From positions 1-36,871 of the forward strand of contig JAURZN010000203.1 in the NCBI GenBank assembly GCA_030653355.1: a DNA stretch of 36,871 nt, given 5' to 3'. Below are positions 16,121 through 24,391 of this stretch, in pieces. The notes under the pieces are model-generated. The model was not told the DNA's origin and made no database searches. It saw only the letters and a program-made list of their open reading frames with translations. The position numbers and the translations under genes were made by a program. The first letter of the stretch is position 1; each line of letters opens with the position of its first letter. This DNA is from Gallionella sp. (GTDB lineage Bacteria; Pseudomonadota; Gammaproteobacteria; Burkholderiales; Gallionellaceae).

Positions 16121-17607
16121 AAAAATCTAAAGCAATATCCGCAGATTACGCAGATGGCCGCAGATTAAGAGCCAAATCTGGCCAGGATTTAATCTGTGTG
16201 AATCCGTTTAATCTGCGGACAAGGGTTTCGCTTTGTACGGCCTTGGTCGTGCTATTGGGCGGTTGTTCAATGATGCCGGACTATCAGCGCCCCGTCGCAC
16301 CGGTTCCTGCGGCCTGGCCCGATACCGCAAAACCACACGGGATACGGGCCATGCCGGACTGGCAGGTTTATTTTCCCGATCCGCGCCTGCAGGCATTGAT
16401 TGCGGCGGCGCTGAAAAATAACCGTGACCTGCGCATCGCCACTGCGCGCATTGCGGAGGCGCGTGCGCAATATGGCATACAGCAGGCGGATCGCCTGCCG
16501 AATGTGAGTCTGGATGCCTCTCGCAACGCGTCCTTGTCTCCGGCCAGCACGTCATTTACCGGCAGGCCGTTTCAGGCGCAACGCTATGATGTGAAAGTGA
16601 GTCTGGTGTCGTTCGAGCTGGATTTCTGGGGGCGGGTGAGCAGCCTGAATGCGGCGGCCAAGGCCAGCTATTTTTCGACCGAAGCGGCGCAGCGCAGTTT
16701 CCGTTTGTCGCTGATCGCCGACGTGGCGAACGCCTATCTCTCGGTGCTGGAGCTGAGTGAGCGCGTTCAACTGGCGAGCGCCACGGTGCAGGGGCGCGCC
16801 GAGATGCGGGAATTGGTCGTGCGCCGTCGTGATGCGGGTGTTTCCAGCGAGCTGGATGCGTTGCTGTCGGAGGGCGAGTATCAGGCTGCGCTGGCCGACA
16901 AGGCGAATCTGCAGCGTCAGCAGGCCGCCGCAGAGAACCTGCTCGCATTGCTGGTCGGCGAAATGCCCGTACAGTTACCGGAGGGGCGCAGCCTTGACCG
17001 GCAGGGCATAACGCCCGACCTGATTGCCGGTCTGCCCGGCGAGGTACTGCTGCAACGTCCGGATGTGCTGGCTGCCGAACAACGGCTGATCGCGGCGAAC
17101 GCCAATATCGGTGCGGCGCGCGCCGCCTTTTTGCCGCGCATCAGCCTGACCGGCAGTATGGGTACGGCCAGTCGTCAGCTGAGTGGCTTGTTCGGTGCAG
17201 GCAGCGATGCCTGGAGTTTTCAGCCGGCGCTGACACTGCCGCTGTTCGATGCCGGACGGAACTCGGCTAATCTCGATGTGGCCGAAGCACGCAAGGTGGT
17301 GGCGGTCGCCGAATATGAAAAGACCCTGCAACAGGCATTCCGCGAAGTGGCAGATTTGCTGAGCGCGCGCGATAGTCTGGCAAACCAGCTTGCTGCCGGG
17401 CAGGCTCAGGCTCATGCGCAGCGGCAGCGGCAGGCATTGGTTGACGCGCGCTATCAGTCAGGCATCGCTAATCATCTGGAGTTGCTGGATGCACAACGCG
17501 ATGCTTATAACGCAGGACAGGGCGAGCTACAGATCAGGCGTGCGCAGCTAGTCGCTGCGACGCAACTGTACAAGGCGCTGGCGGGTGAAGTGGCTGAAAA
17601 CAAGTGA
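16117..17607 (+). CDS. oprM: RND efflux outer-membrane channel lipoprotein (OprM/NodT family)
   Basis: This outer-membrane factor forms the exit duct of the pump. The lipoprotein signal core ends in L-L-G-G-C followed by SMMPDYQRP. Two outer-membrane efflux repeats come next, including DWQVYFPDPRLQALIAAALKNNRDLRIATARIAEARAQY (quoted by its ends: DWQVYFPDP and RIAEARAQY) and LLQRPDVLAAEQRLIAANANIGAARAA (LLQRPDVLAAE and NIGAARAA). It is unusual at the front: about 33 residues precede the hydrophobic core instead of a few, and they are encoded by a dispersed palindromic repeat (16131-16220). The strong AGGAGG and the ATGA overlap with acrB support the 16117 start. Without the repeat the protein would begin near R-T-R-V-S-L-C. 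Confidence 0.94.
   Translation: MKKSKAISADYADGRRLRAKSGQDLICVNPFNLRTRVSLCTALVVLLGGCSMMPDYQRPVAPVPAAWPDTAKPHGIRAMPDWQVYFPDPRLQALIAAALKNNRDLRIATARIAEARAQYGIQQADRLPNVSLDASRNASLSPASTSFTGRPFQAQRYDVKVSLVSFELDFWGRVSSLNAAAKASYFSTEAAQRSFRLSLIADVANAYLSVLELSERVQLASATVQGRAEMRELVVRRRDAGVSSELDALLSEGEYQAALADKANLQRQQAAAENLLALLVGEMPVQLPEGRSLDRQGITPDLIAGLPGEVLLQRPDVLAAEQRLIAANANIGAARAAFLPRISLTGSMGTASRQLSGLFGAGSDAWSFQPALTLPLFDAGRNSANLDVAEARKVVAVAEYEKTLQQAFREVADLLSARDSLANQLAAGQAQAHAQRQRQALVDARYQSGIANHLELLDAQRDAYNAGQGELQIRRAQLVAATQLYKALAGEVAENK
16131..16220. repeat. Dispersed palindromic repeat forming the oprM N-terminal extension
   Basis: CCGCAGATTA occurs at 16139-16148 and again at 16158-16167, and its exact inverse TAATCTGCGG at 16209-16218, with related CGCAGAT and AATCTG copies between them. 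Such CGCAGATTACGCAGAT/AATCTGCGG units are common multi-copy intergenic repeats in proteobacterial genomes. Here the unit is translated in frame (SADYADGRRLR ... NPFNLRTR) ahead of the lipoprotein signal core. Copy number elsewhere in the genome cannot be seen. Confidence 0.7.
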
Positions 17608-18239
17608 TGAGCGATATTCAAAGTGGCAGTGAACAAACACGCGCGCGCCTGATTGAAGCTGCGCGCGAGGTATTTGCACAATACGGATTTCAGGGGGCGA
17701 CGGTGCGCGAGATTTGCCGCCGCGCGGGGGCCAATGTCGCAGCCGTGAATTATCACTTTGGCAGCAAGGATGGTTTGCTCGCCGAAGCGTTAAATTTCAG
17801 CGGACTCAAGACACTGCAAACAAATAATCTGTCAGCCGACCCCTGTCCTGAAAAGCGTTTACGTCTGTTCCTGAAGGATTTTATGCTGATGCTGCTGGAC
17901 GAGAACAGCGCCTCCCGGCAATGCCGCATCATGGCGCGCGAACTGGCCGACCCGACCCCCGCGCTGGACAAAATCGTGTCTGAGGCCATCGCGCCACTGC
18001 ACGAATTTCTGGGCAGGATGGTGGGCGAGATCGTTGGTGACAAAATGAGCGCGGCGCAGCAATTGCGCTGCGTGTTCAGCATCCTCGGCCAATGTTCGTT
18101 CTATTATCATACGGAACCCGTGTTACAGCGCCTGCACCCGGAGTTGCGCTACGATGCTGCCGAGATCGAGGCCATTGCCGCGCACATCGCGGATTTCTCA
18201 CTGGCCGCGATGAATCAGCTTGCCCGCAGGACGGCTTAG
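17607..18239 (+). CDS. TetR-family transcriptional regulator (CecR/DUF1956-like)
   Basis: The 210-residue protein has an N-terminal TetR helix-turn-helix (TRARLIEAAREVFAQYGFQG, then VREICRRAGANVAAVNYHFGSKDGL, given here by its ends) and a C-terminal ligand domain resembling DUF1956, as in E. coli CecR (YbiH). It includes L-H-E-F-L-G-R-M and a C-F-S-I-L-G-Q-C-S-F-Y segment. It is the last gene of the efflux operon, its ATG overlapping the oprM stop as TGATG, so it probably autoregulates acrAB-oprM. The palindrome in the acrA promoter is the likely operator. The inducing ligand is unknown. Confidence 0.92.
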   Translation: MSDIQSGSEQTRARLIEAAREVFAQYGFQGATVREICRRAGANVAAVNYHFGSKDGLLAEALNFSGLKTLQTNNLSADPCPEKRLRLFLKDFMLMLLDENSASRQCRIMARELADPTPALDKIVSEAIAPLHEFLGRMVGEIVGDKMSAAQQLRCVFSILGQCSFYYHTEPVLQRLHPELRYDAAEIEAIAAHIADFSLAAMNQLARRTA

Positions 18240-18371
18240 CCTTTCTATCTTCTTCTGGAAAATTGAAATCACACGTCTGAACGGCTCGCTGTGACAGCGC
18301 CCGTTGCCAGTCTGCGCAGAAAATGCGCTATCATCCGGCAAAAACTCGTGCGGCGAACGACAATTCAGACC

Positions 18372-20228
18372 ATGATCAGCACATTCAGGGCAAACGACAC
18401 AATGCCTGTTAAAAATTGCACCAATTCAAATACGTTAATCGGGTGGCTTTGGTTGCCCGGCATCGCCGTCCTTTACTCGCTATTGGTCTATATCGGTGAA
18501 TTCTATTTCGAGAGCGATGCTGTTGTCGGGCATTTCGAACCGGCGAGCGGATTGGCGTTAGCTGCGGTGCTGCTGGGCGGGAAGCGATACGTCTGGAGTG
18601 TATTGCTGGGTGCGATTCTGATACACACTATTCAGGATGATACGCTGTGGGAAGTTGTCATCATTGCCCTGAGCGACACGCTGCAAGTATTTTGCGGTGT
18701 CTGGCTGCTGACCCGCACTGGCAAATTCGATGTGTCTCTTGGATCGTTAAATGACTATCTGCGCCTGATTATGCTGGGCGGGTGCGCCAGCATTTTCATG
18801 GGCGCACTGGTTGCGAACACGGCCTTGCTGGTTTTCGGGGTGCTGAACGCGGAGCATTATTTTTATGGCCTGCTCCAATGGTGGATGAGTGATACGTTGG
18901 GGGTCATTCTTATTACCCCATTGGTTCTGGTCTGCTGGGGGGCAAAAAATGACAGGCGCAAACACGGGCAGATAGTGGAGACAGCATTATTGTTCGGCTT
19001 GACGGCTCTGGTTGGCGGCGCAGTTTTTCTCGATTGGTGGCATGATGCCATTGGCCCGGTGGCTCAAAATTACTGGCTATTTCTGATTGTCACCTGGGCT
19101 GCAGTGCGTCTCGGAGCGCCTGAAGCCATGATTGTTCTGGTTATGACGGCAATTTATGCCTTGTTGGGCGCAATTCGTGGAACTGGTTTCTTTGCCGATG
19201 ACATCGTCCAGACCCATTTAATCAATTACTGGTTCTACATGGTGACTTTGTCCGTGGTTGGCATGGCATTGGCGACCTATTTCGCCGAAAAAAAACGGGC
19301 GGAAGACGCTTTGCGCATTGCCGCAACAGCCTTCGAATCGCAAGAAAGCATGATCATTACCGATACCAACGGCGTGATTCTGCGGGTCAACCAGGCATTC
19401 ACCGAGACTACCGGCTATACGGCCGAGGAAGCAGTCGGCCAGACGACGCGATTGCTCAAATCCGGTCGTCACGATGCGGATTTTTACCGCGAGATGTGGG
19501 AAAACGTGCAGCGCGTCGGAAAGTGGCAGGGGGAAATCTGGGATCGCCGCAAAAATGGCGAGGTATACCCGAAATTACTCACCATTTCTGCCGTCAAAGG
19601 GCGCGATGGAATGGTCACCCATTATGTCGGAGCAGATCACGATATTTCCAAACGCAAAGCGGCGGAAGAAGAAATCAACAATCTGGCCTTTTACGACAGC
19701 TTGACGCGGCTCCCCAATCGTCGCCTATTGAATGACAGACTGGGTAAAGCCTTGGCCGTCAGCAAGCGCAGTGGCCGCTATGGTGCGGTGATGTTCCTCG
19801 ATCTGGATAATTTTAAACCGCTCAATGATCTGCACGGACATAACGTGGGTGACTTGTTGTTGATAGAAGCGGCTCGTCGCATTGCATGCTGCGTGTGTGA
19901 AATGGATACCGTGGGGCGTTTCGGCGGAGACGAGTTCGTGGTGCTGCTCAGCGAATTGGGCGATGGCAAGGCCGAGTCCACTGCACAGGCCGGCGTCGTC
20001 GCGGAAAAAATACGCGCCAGCCTGAACGATCCCTATTGGCTGACAGTTCAGCACGAGGGTAAGGCGGAAATCATAGTCCGGCATCATTGCACCTCGAGTA
20101 TTGGCGTAGTGATGTTTGCCAATCACGAATCAGGCATGGAAGATATTCTCAAGTGGGCGGATATGGCGATGTATCAGGCCAAGGAAGCAGGACGCAATTT
20201 GATTAGGTTTTATGAGCCGGGGACTTGA
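18372..20228 (+). CDS. Membrane diguanylate cyclase: MASE1 - PAS - GGDEF
   Basis: Predicted to make cyclic di-GMP in response to a membrane or PAS signal. An N-terminal MASE1 region of about eight transmembrane helices (I-G-E-F, H-F-E-P-A-S-G-L-A-L-A, then L-Q-W-W-M-S-D-T-L-G-V) is followed by a PAS domain (ESQESMIITDTNGVILRVNQ, GYTAEEAVGQ) and a GGDEF domain. The active site R-F-G-G-D-E-F lies at 518-522. The inhibitory I-site R-x-x-D, five residues ahead, reads C-E-M-D, so product inhibition is probably lost. No EAL domain is present. Starts at 18372 or 18402 are both possible (the latter has AGGG 11 bases upstream). A weak TTGCCA/TATCAT promoter-like pair lies at 18304-18334. Confidence 0.9.
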   Translation: MISTFRANDTMPVKNCTNSNTLIGWLWLPGIAVLYSLLVYIGEFYFESDAVVGHFEPASGLALAAVLLGGKRYVWSVLLGAILIHTIQDDTLWEVVIIALSDTLQVFCGVWLLTRTGKFDVSLGSLNDYLRLIMLGGCASIFMGALVANTALLVFGVLNAEHYFYGLLQWWMSDTLGVILITPLVLVCWGAKNDRRKHGQIVETALLFGLTALVGGAVFLDWWHDAIGPVAQNYWLFLIVTWAAVRLGAPEAMIVLVMTAIYALLGAIRGTGFFADDIVQTHLINYWFYMVTLSVVGMALATYFAEKKRAEDALRIAATAFESQESMIITDTNGVILRVNQAFTETTGYTAEEAVGQTTRLLKSGRHDADFYREMWENVQRVGKWQGEIWDRRKNGEVYPKLLTISAVKGRDGMVTHYVGADHDISKRKAAEEEINNLAFYDSLTRLPNRRLLNDRLGKALAVSKRSGRYGAVMFLDLDNFKPLNDLHGHNVGDLLLIEAARRIACCVCEMDTVGRFGGDEFVVLLSELGDGKAESTAQAGVVAEKIRASLNDPYWLTVQHEGKAEIIVRHHCTSSIGVVMFANHESGMEDILKWADMAMYQAKEAGRNLIRFYEPGT

Positions 20229-20341
20229 CCGGCAGCGGGCATCGCAAAAATCGCCGGAATTTGTCATGCCTGAGTGGTGAGAAAGGAGTGCGGTTGTTAG
20301 CGGCGTTTCCGCATGTCAAGGCGGCGCACGGGCCTTTGACT

Positions 20342-20347
20342 TATAAT
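20342..20347 (+). promoter_or_regulatory. Consensus -10 box (TATAAT) upstream of pyrC
   Basis: TATAAT stands 30 bases before the pyrC ATG, which would give a leader of roughly two dozen bases. No good -35 hexamer is visible at 16-18 bases upstream. Only the -10 match is supported. Confidence 0.45.
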
Positions 20348-20376
20348 CTCGCCTACTTATCCCGCCGGAAACCATC

Positions 20377-21408
20377 ATGCAACAACTCACTCTCACACGC
20401 CCAGACGATTGGCATCTGCATTTGCGCGATGATGCGCTGATGCAATCGGTGCTGCCTGATACCGCACGGCAATTCGCCCGCGCCATCGTCATGCCCAACC
20501 TCAGACCGCCGGTCACCACGACCGCACAGGCGCTGGAATATCGTGCACGCATTCTCGCCGCACTGCCTGCGGGCGCTGTGTTCGAGCCGCTGATGACGCT
20601 TTATCTGACCGATGTAACCGGTGCGGAAGAGATACGCCGTGCCAGGGATAGCGGTGTCGTGCATGCGGTGAAGCTGTATCCGGCCGGGGCGACCACCAAT
20701 TCCGACGCGGGTGTGACCGACATCCGCAAGACTTACGCCGCGCTGGAAGAGATGCAAGCATGCGGCATGCCGCTGCTGGTGCATGGTGAAGTGACGGACA
20801 GTCACATCGACGTGTTCGACCGCGAGGCCGTGTTTATCGAGCGCGTGATGCAACCCTTGCTCAAAGACATGCCGGGATTGCGCGTGGTTTTCGAGCATAT
20901 TACCACCCTGGATGCGGCGCAATTTGTGATGAGCGCGCCTGCCACCATCGCCGCAACCCTCACGCCGCAACACCTGCTCTATAACCGCAACGCCATGCTG
21001 GTCGGCGGCATTCGCCCGCATTTTTATTGCCTGCCGATTCTGAAACGCGAGACGCATCGCGAGGCGCTGGTCAAAGCTGCCACCAGCGGTAGTCCCAAAT
21101 TCTTCCTCGGCACCGACAGCGCCCCGCACGCACAGCACACCAAAGAGAACGCCTGCGGCTGTGCGGGTTGCTATTCCGCGCACAGCGCCATCGAATTGTA
21201 TGCCGAGGCGTTCGAGGCAGCGGGTGCGCTGGACAAGCTGGAAGGTTTTGCCAGCTTCTATGGCGCGGATTATTATGGTCTCCCGCGCAACACTGGCAAG
21301 GTCACGCTGCGCAAAGAAGAGTGGCAAGTGCCTGCATCGGTGGGGTTTGGTGAGCATCAGCTCGTGCCGTTGAGGGCGGGGGAGATGATGAAGTGGAAGT
21401 TGGTGTAA
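20377..21408 (+). CDS. pyrC: Dihydroorotase (class II)
   Basis: PyrC closes carbamoyl-aspartate to dihydroorotate in pyrimidine synthesis. All metal-site elements of the E. coli-type enzyme are visible: D-W-H-L-H-L-R-D-D near the N-terminus (His13, His15), the carboxylated Lys99 in [28 protein letters not shown], and the catalytic G-T-D-S-A-P-H. The [15 protein letters not shown] loop and P-R-N-T-G-K-V-T-L are also family features. Length is 343 residues, normal for the family. The gamma-carbonic anhydrase gene follows seven bases after the stop, so they are probably cotranscribed. Confidence 0.97.
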   Translation: MQQLTLTRPDDWHLHLRDDALMQSVLPDTARQFARAIVMPNLRPPVTTTAQALEYRARILAALPAGAVFEPLMTLYLTDVTGAEEIRRARDSGVVHAVKLYPAGATTNSDAGVTDIRKTYAALEEMQACGMPLLVHGEVTDSHIDVFDREAVFIERVMQPLLKDMPGLRVVFEHITTLDAAQFVMSAPATIAATLTPQHLLYNRNAMLVGGIRPHFYCLPILKRETHREALVKAATSGSPKFFLGTDSAPHAQHTKENACGCAGCYSAHSAIELYAEAFEAAGALDKLEGFASFYGADYYGLPRNTGKVTLRKEEWQVPASVGFGEHQLVPLRAGEMMKWKLV

Positions 21409-21414
21409 AGAGCT

Positions 21415-21948
21415 ATGTCTCTGAGTCCTTACCTCGACACCACGCCAGTAATGGGTGAACGCATTTATTTGCATCCCTCCTGTCAGGTCATCGGAGATGT
21501 GAGGATAGGGGACGACAGTTCGGTGTGGTGCAACACCGTTTTGCGCGGCGATGTGAACCGCATCGTGATCGGAAAAGGCAGCAACGTGCAGGATCTGAGC
21601 ATGGGGCATGTGTCGCACAAGACCCCCGAAAAACCGGACGGTTCGCCGTTGATCATCGGCGACTATGTGACCGTCGGTCACTCGGTGATATTGCATGGTT
21701 GTACCATCGGTAATGACTGCCTGATAGGCATGGGCTCCATCATCATGGACGATGTAGTGATCCCCGAACGCGTGATGATAGGCGCGGGCAGCCTGGTGTC
21801 GCCCGGCAAGGTGCTGGAGAGCGGGATGCTCTACATGGGGCATCCGGCCCGTGCGGTACGCGCGCTGACGCAGGAAGAGATCAGCTATCTGCGTTATTCG
21901 GCCGAACATTACATTCGGCTGAAGGATAATTACCTGAACAAAACGTAA
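21415..21948 (+). CDS. Gamma-carbonic anhydrase-like hexapeptide-repeat protein (YrdA family)
   Basis: The 177 residues form a left-handed parallel beta-helix of hexapeptide repeats. It contains VWCNTVLRGDVNRIVIGKGSN (given without its last residues), MGHVSHKTP, then V-G-H-S-V-I-L-H-G-C-T-I-G-N-D-C-L-I-G-M-G, and MLYMGHPARAVR. His65 (or His68), His89 and His94 correspond to the three metal ligands of gamma-carbonic anhydrases, with the five-residue spacing of the last two conserved. Whether this YrdA-type member hydrates CO2 is unproven; many lack measurable activity. It sits between pyrC and a DUF2288 gene. Confidence 0.9.
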   Translation: MSLSPYLDTTPVMGERIYLHPSCQVIGDVRIGDDSSVWCNTVLRGDVNRIVIGKGSNVQDLSMGHVSHKTPEKPDGSPLIIGDYVTVGHSVILHGCTIGNDCLIGMGSIIMDDVVIPERVMIGAGSLVSPGKVLESGMLYMGHPARAVRALTQEEISYLRYSAEHYIRLKDNYLNKT

Positions 21949-21966
21949 ATCAGAAAGAACGAAAGA

Positions 21967-22275
21967 ATGAGCGACCCGAAAGAAATCATACGTGCCAAGG
22001 TAAATCTGGAAACTGCGCAAATGCACTGGAGTGAAATGCAGCGCTATTTCGCCAGTGGTGCTGCGCTGTTTGTCTCTCCCGATCTGGATCTGGTCGAGAC
22101 GGCGTTTCAGATGTCCGAAGACAATGCCGTGCTGATCCAGCAGTGGATGGCGGCAGGTCAGTTCGGCAAGGTGACGGATGAGCAGGCGCGTGTCTGGTCG
22201 GCGAATGACGCGATGCACTGGGTCGTGGTCGTCAGCCCTTGGGTGCTGGTGCAGCCGGTTTCATCAAAGAGTTAA
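21967..22275 (+). CDS. DUF2288 family protein
   Basis: A 102-residue protein matching the DUF2288 family: L-N-x-E-T-A-x-x-x-W-x-E-M-Q-R-Y-F-A-S-G near the N-terminus (seen as NLETAQMHWSEMQRYFASG), VSPDLDLVETAF, and W...MHWVVVVSPWVLVQ at the end. No function is established. It is small, probably cytoplasmic, and starts 18 bases after the carbonic anhydrase-like gene, with a GAAAGA ribosome site. It ends the plus-strand unit and converges with pap. Confidence 0.85.
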   Translation: MSDPKEIIRAKVNLETAQMHWSEMQRYFASGAALFVSPDLDLVETAFQMSEDNAVLIQQWMAAGQFGKVTDEQARVWSANDAMHWVVVVSPWVLVQPVSSKS

Positions 22276-22306
22276 ACCGGAGGTGGCCATCAGCCTCAGG
22301 CGTTAG

Positions 22307-23833
22307 CTAGGCCTTGACCGGTGGACGCATCTTTTTTATCACGATGCCTTTCTTTTTCAGCATGGTCTCGACCTGCTCGCACAGTGTCTTCAGTATCTTG
22401 ATACGAGCGAAATTCTTGTCGTTCGCCTCTACCAGCGTCCACGGGGCGGTAGTCGTGCTGGTTCTGTCCACCATGTCAGATACGGCTTGTTCGTATTCGT
22501 CCCATTTTTCACGATTACGCCAGTCTTCGGCGGTTATTTTAAAGTGTTTGAAGCCTATCGCCTCACGCTCTTTGAAGCGTTTGAGTTGTTCGTCCTTGCT
22601 GATGGACAGCCAGAATTTAACGACGACGATATTGTGGCGCACCAGTTGTGCTTCAAAATCGTTGATCTCGCTGTAAGCCCGCATCCAGTCCGCTTCGGTG
22701 CAGAAATTTTCCACGCGCTCTACCAGCACACGGCCATACCATGAGCGGTCGAAAATCGTCACACGGCCGCGCCGTGGAATGTGCCGCCAGAAACGCCATA
22801 AATAGGGTTGTGCCCGTTCTTCCTCGGTGGGCGCCGCGACCGGAATGATGTTGTAATAGCGCGCGTCCAGTGCGCCGGTGATGCGGCGAATTGCGCCGCC
22901 CTTGCCGGCCGCATCGTTGCCTTCGAACATGGCGATGACGGTGATATTTTTGAATTTTGCGCTGCGGGTCAGCAGTGCAAGCTTCCCCTGATATTTTTCC
23001 AGCTCGGCCTGATAGTCCTTCTTGTCAATTTTCTGGCTGAGATCCAGCGTCTTCAGTATATTCAGCTGATCGATGGAAGGCAGCGGCGGGGGGGCGGAAA
23101 CTTCAGTTTTTTTCGTGTCGGCATCGTCAAGGCGTTTGCGTATCGCATCCAGAATAACCTTGCCCACGGTAAGGCTGCGGTAGTTCGCATCGTAACCTTC
23201 GACGATGGTCCAGGGCGCCTCTGCCGTGCTGGTGTGGCGGATGACGCTTTCGCTGACAGCAAAAAATTTGTCGTACATATTGAAATGTTCCCAGTCGCGT
23301 TTAGTGACGCGCCAGCGGGTCTTCGGATCTTTTTCGAGGAGTTTGAGGCGTTTTTCCTGCTTGTCTTTGGACAGATGCATCCAGAACTTGAGTATCAGGG
23401 CGCCCTCATCGGTGAGCATTTTTTCCAGCCGTTTGGCACGCTCCAGGCTCTGGTCCAGATCGGCTGTCTTTATGCGGCCCTGCACCCGGTTGATAATCGG
23501 CCAGGTGTACCAGGAACCCAGGAATATGCCGGCTCGGCCTTTGGGCGGCAGTTCGCGCCAGAAACGCCACATCATCGGCCTATCCAGCTCTTCATCTGAT
23601 GGATCGCCCATGCCGTGGGTCTGCAAGAAGCGCGGATCCATCCATTCGTTGAGCAGATTGACGGTCTCGCCTCGCCCTGCACCATCTACACCGCCAACCA
23701 GAATGATGACGGGAAATTTTGCCAGCTTGGACAGTTCCATCTGCGCATCCAGCAGGGCTACGCGCAAAGGCGGCACATCCTTGTCGTAAGTGCGCTTGTC
23801 TATCGTGTGACCGAGTTCAGCGGATTCAAACAT
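22307..23833 (-). CDS. pap: Polyphosphate:AMP phosphotransferase (two-domain PPK2, class II)
   Basis: Predicted to transfer phosphate from polyphosphate to AMP, giving ADP. The 508 residues are two fused PPK2 domains. The first has the P-loop G-G-V-D-G-A-G-R-G-E (47-56) and the W-x-x-F/R-W-R-E-L-P lid. The second has F-E-G-N-D-A-A-G-K-G-G (303-313), followed by LWRFWRHIPRRGRVTIFDRSWYGRV (quoted by its ends LWRFWRHIP and FDRSWYGRV). The N-terminal Walker Lys is replaced by Arg, consistent with the known pattern that the C-terminal domain is the catalytic one in class II enzymes. A GGGAG site precedes ATG 23833. It follows sixA by 30 bases. Confidence 0.94.
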   Translation of the reverse strand: MFESAELGHTIDKRTYDKDVPPLRVALLDAQMELSKLAKFPVIILVGGVDGAGRGETVNLLNEWMDPRFLQTHGMGDPSDEELDRPMMWRFWRELPPKGRAGIFLGSWYTWPIINRVQGRIKTADLDQSLERAKRLEKMLTDEGALILKFWMHLSKDKQEKRLKLLEKDPKTRWRVTKRDWEHFNMYDKFFAVSESVIRHTSTAEAPWTIVEGYDANYRSLTVGKVILDAIRKRLDDADTKKTEVSAPPPLPSIDQLNILKTLDLSQKIDKKDYQAELEKYQGKLALLTRSAKFKNITVIAMFEGNDAAGKGGAIRRITGALDARYYNIIPVAAPTEEERAQPYLWRFWRHIPRRGRVTIFDRSWYGRVLVERVENFCTEADWMRAYSEINDFEAQLVRHNIVVVKFWLSISKDEQLKRFKEREAIGFKHFKITAEDWRNREKWDEYEQAVSDMVDRTSTTTAPWTLVEANDKNFARIKILKTLCEQVETMLKKKGIVIKKMRPPVKA

Positions 23834-23863
23834 GTTGGTCTCCCAAGTGTAATGTAATTGCGC

Positions 23864-24310
23864 TTATAAAAAATCAGAGGTAATAGCCAGACGCAAGCTG
23901 GTTTCGGACGAGCCTTCAGCGCGGCTCAGCCATACCAGCCCGCTTTTCTTGATGCGCAAGGATTCGTTACCGCAGCCCAGCAACTGTGCCGCGACTGAGC
24001 CCAGTGTCGGCTGGTGTCCGACCACCAGCACGGCTCCTCCGGCGTTAGGCCAGCGCACCGCTTGCAGCACGGCATGCACGGATGCGCCGGGCGCGATAGT
24101 GGGAACAAGAGTGAAATCGGGGCTCAGTGCCGTTGCCGTTTGCTGTGTGCGGGTCGCCGGGCTGACCAGAATGCGTGTATGGGCGGGTAAATGCTGGCGC
24201 AGGAAGGTTGCCATTTTATCGGCCTGTTTGCGGCCCTTCTCGGTCAGTTCGCGCGTAAGGTCGGGCGGGCCGTCTTCAGCTTCGGCATGGCGCCATAAAA
24301 TCAGATCCAT
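23864..24310 (-). CDS. sixA: SixA-like histidine phosphatase
   Basis: A short histidine-phosphatase domain of 148 residues. L-I-L-W-R-H-A-E-A-E carries the catalytic His8 in an RHA rather than RHG motif, as in SixA; LVSPATRTQQTA supplies the second phosphate-binding segment, and V-V-G-H-Q-P-T-L the second His. E. coli SixA dephosphorylates a phosphohistidine of the nitrogen phosphotransferase system. Whether that is the substrate here is unknown. ATG 24310 is preferred over 24322 because GGAGG sits five bases ahead of it. It is likely cotranscribed with pap, giving a polyphosphate-linked context. Confidence 0.9.
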   Translation of the reverse strand: MDLILWRHAEAEDGPPDLTRELTEKGRKQADKMATFLRQHLPAHTRILVSPATRTQQTATALSPDFTLVPTIAPGASVHAVLQAVRWPNAGGAVLVVGHQPTLGSVAAQLLGCGNESLRIKKSGLVWLSRAEGSSETSLRLAITSDFL

Positions 24311-24343
24311 TATGTCCTCCAAATATTACGTTTTATTTCTTAA

Positions 24344-24360
24344 AGTATACTGTATATACT
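24344..24360. promoter_or_regulatory. AT-rich inverted repeat in the divergent sixA / Lys-rich gene promoter region
   Basis: AGTATA (24344-24349) and TATACT (24355-24360) are exact inverses around CTGTA. Both TATACT copies (24346-24351 and 24355-24360) also resemble a -10 box for the plus-strand gene starting at 24392. The repeat therefore lies where either a promoter or a regulator site for both divergent genes would be expected. No family-specific operator is recognised. Confidence 0.4.
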
Positions 24361-24391
24361 GTTTAAGGCATTTTATTCCAAGGAGACAATC

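Noticed and set aside
20353-22218. 621-codon minus-strand open frame antisense to pyrC and the carbonic anhydrase gene
   Set aside because: The plus-strand genes have full family signatures. The antisense frame has no recognisable domain and reflects GC-rich third positions.
24344-24366. LexA-box-like TACTGTATATACTG
   Set aside because: Only the left half matches; the second CAG at the required ten-base distance is missing.
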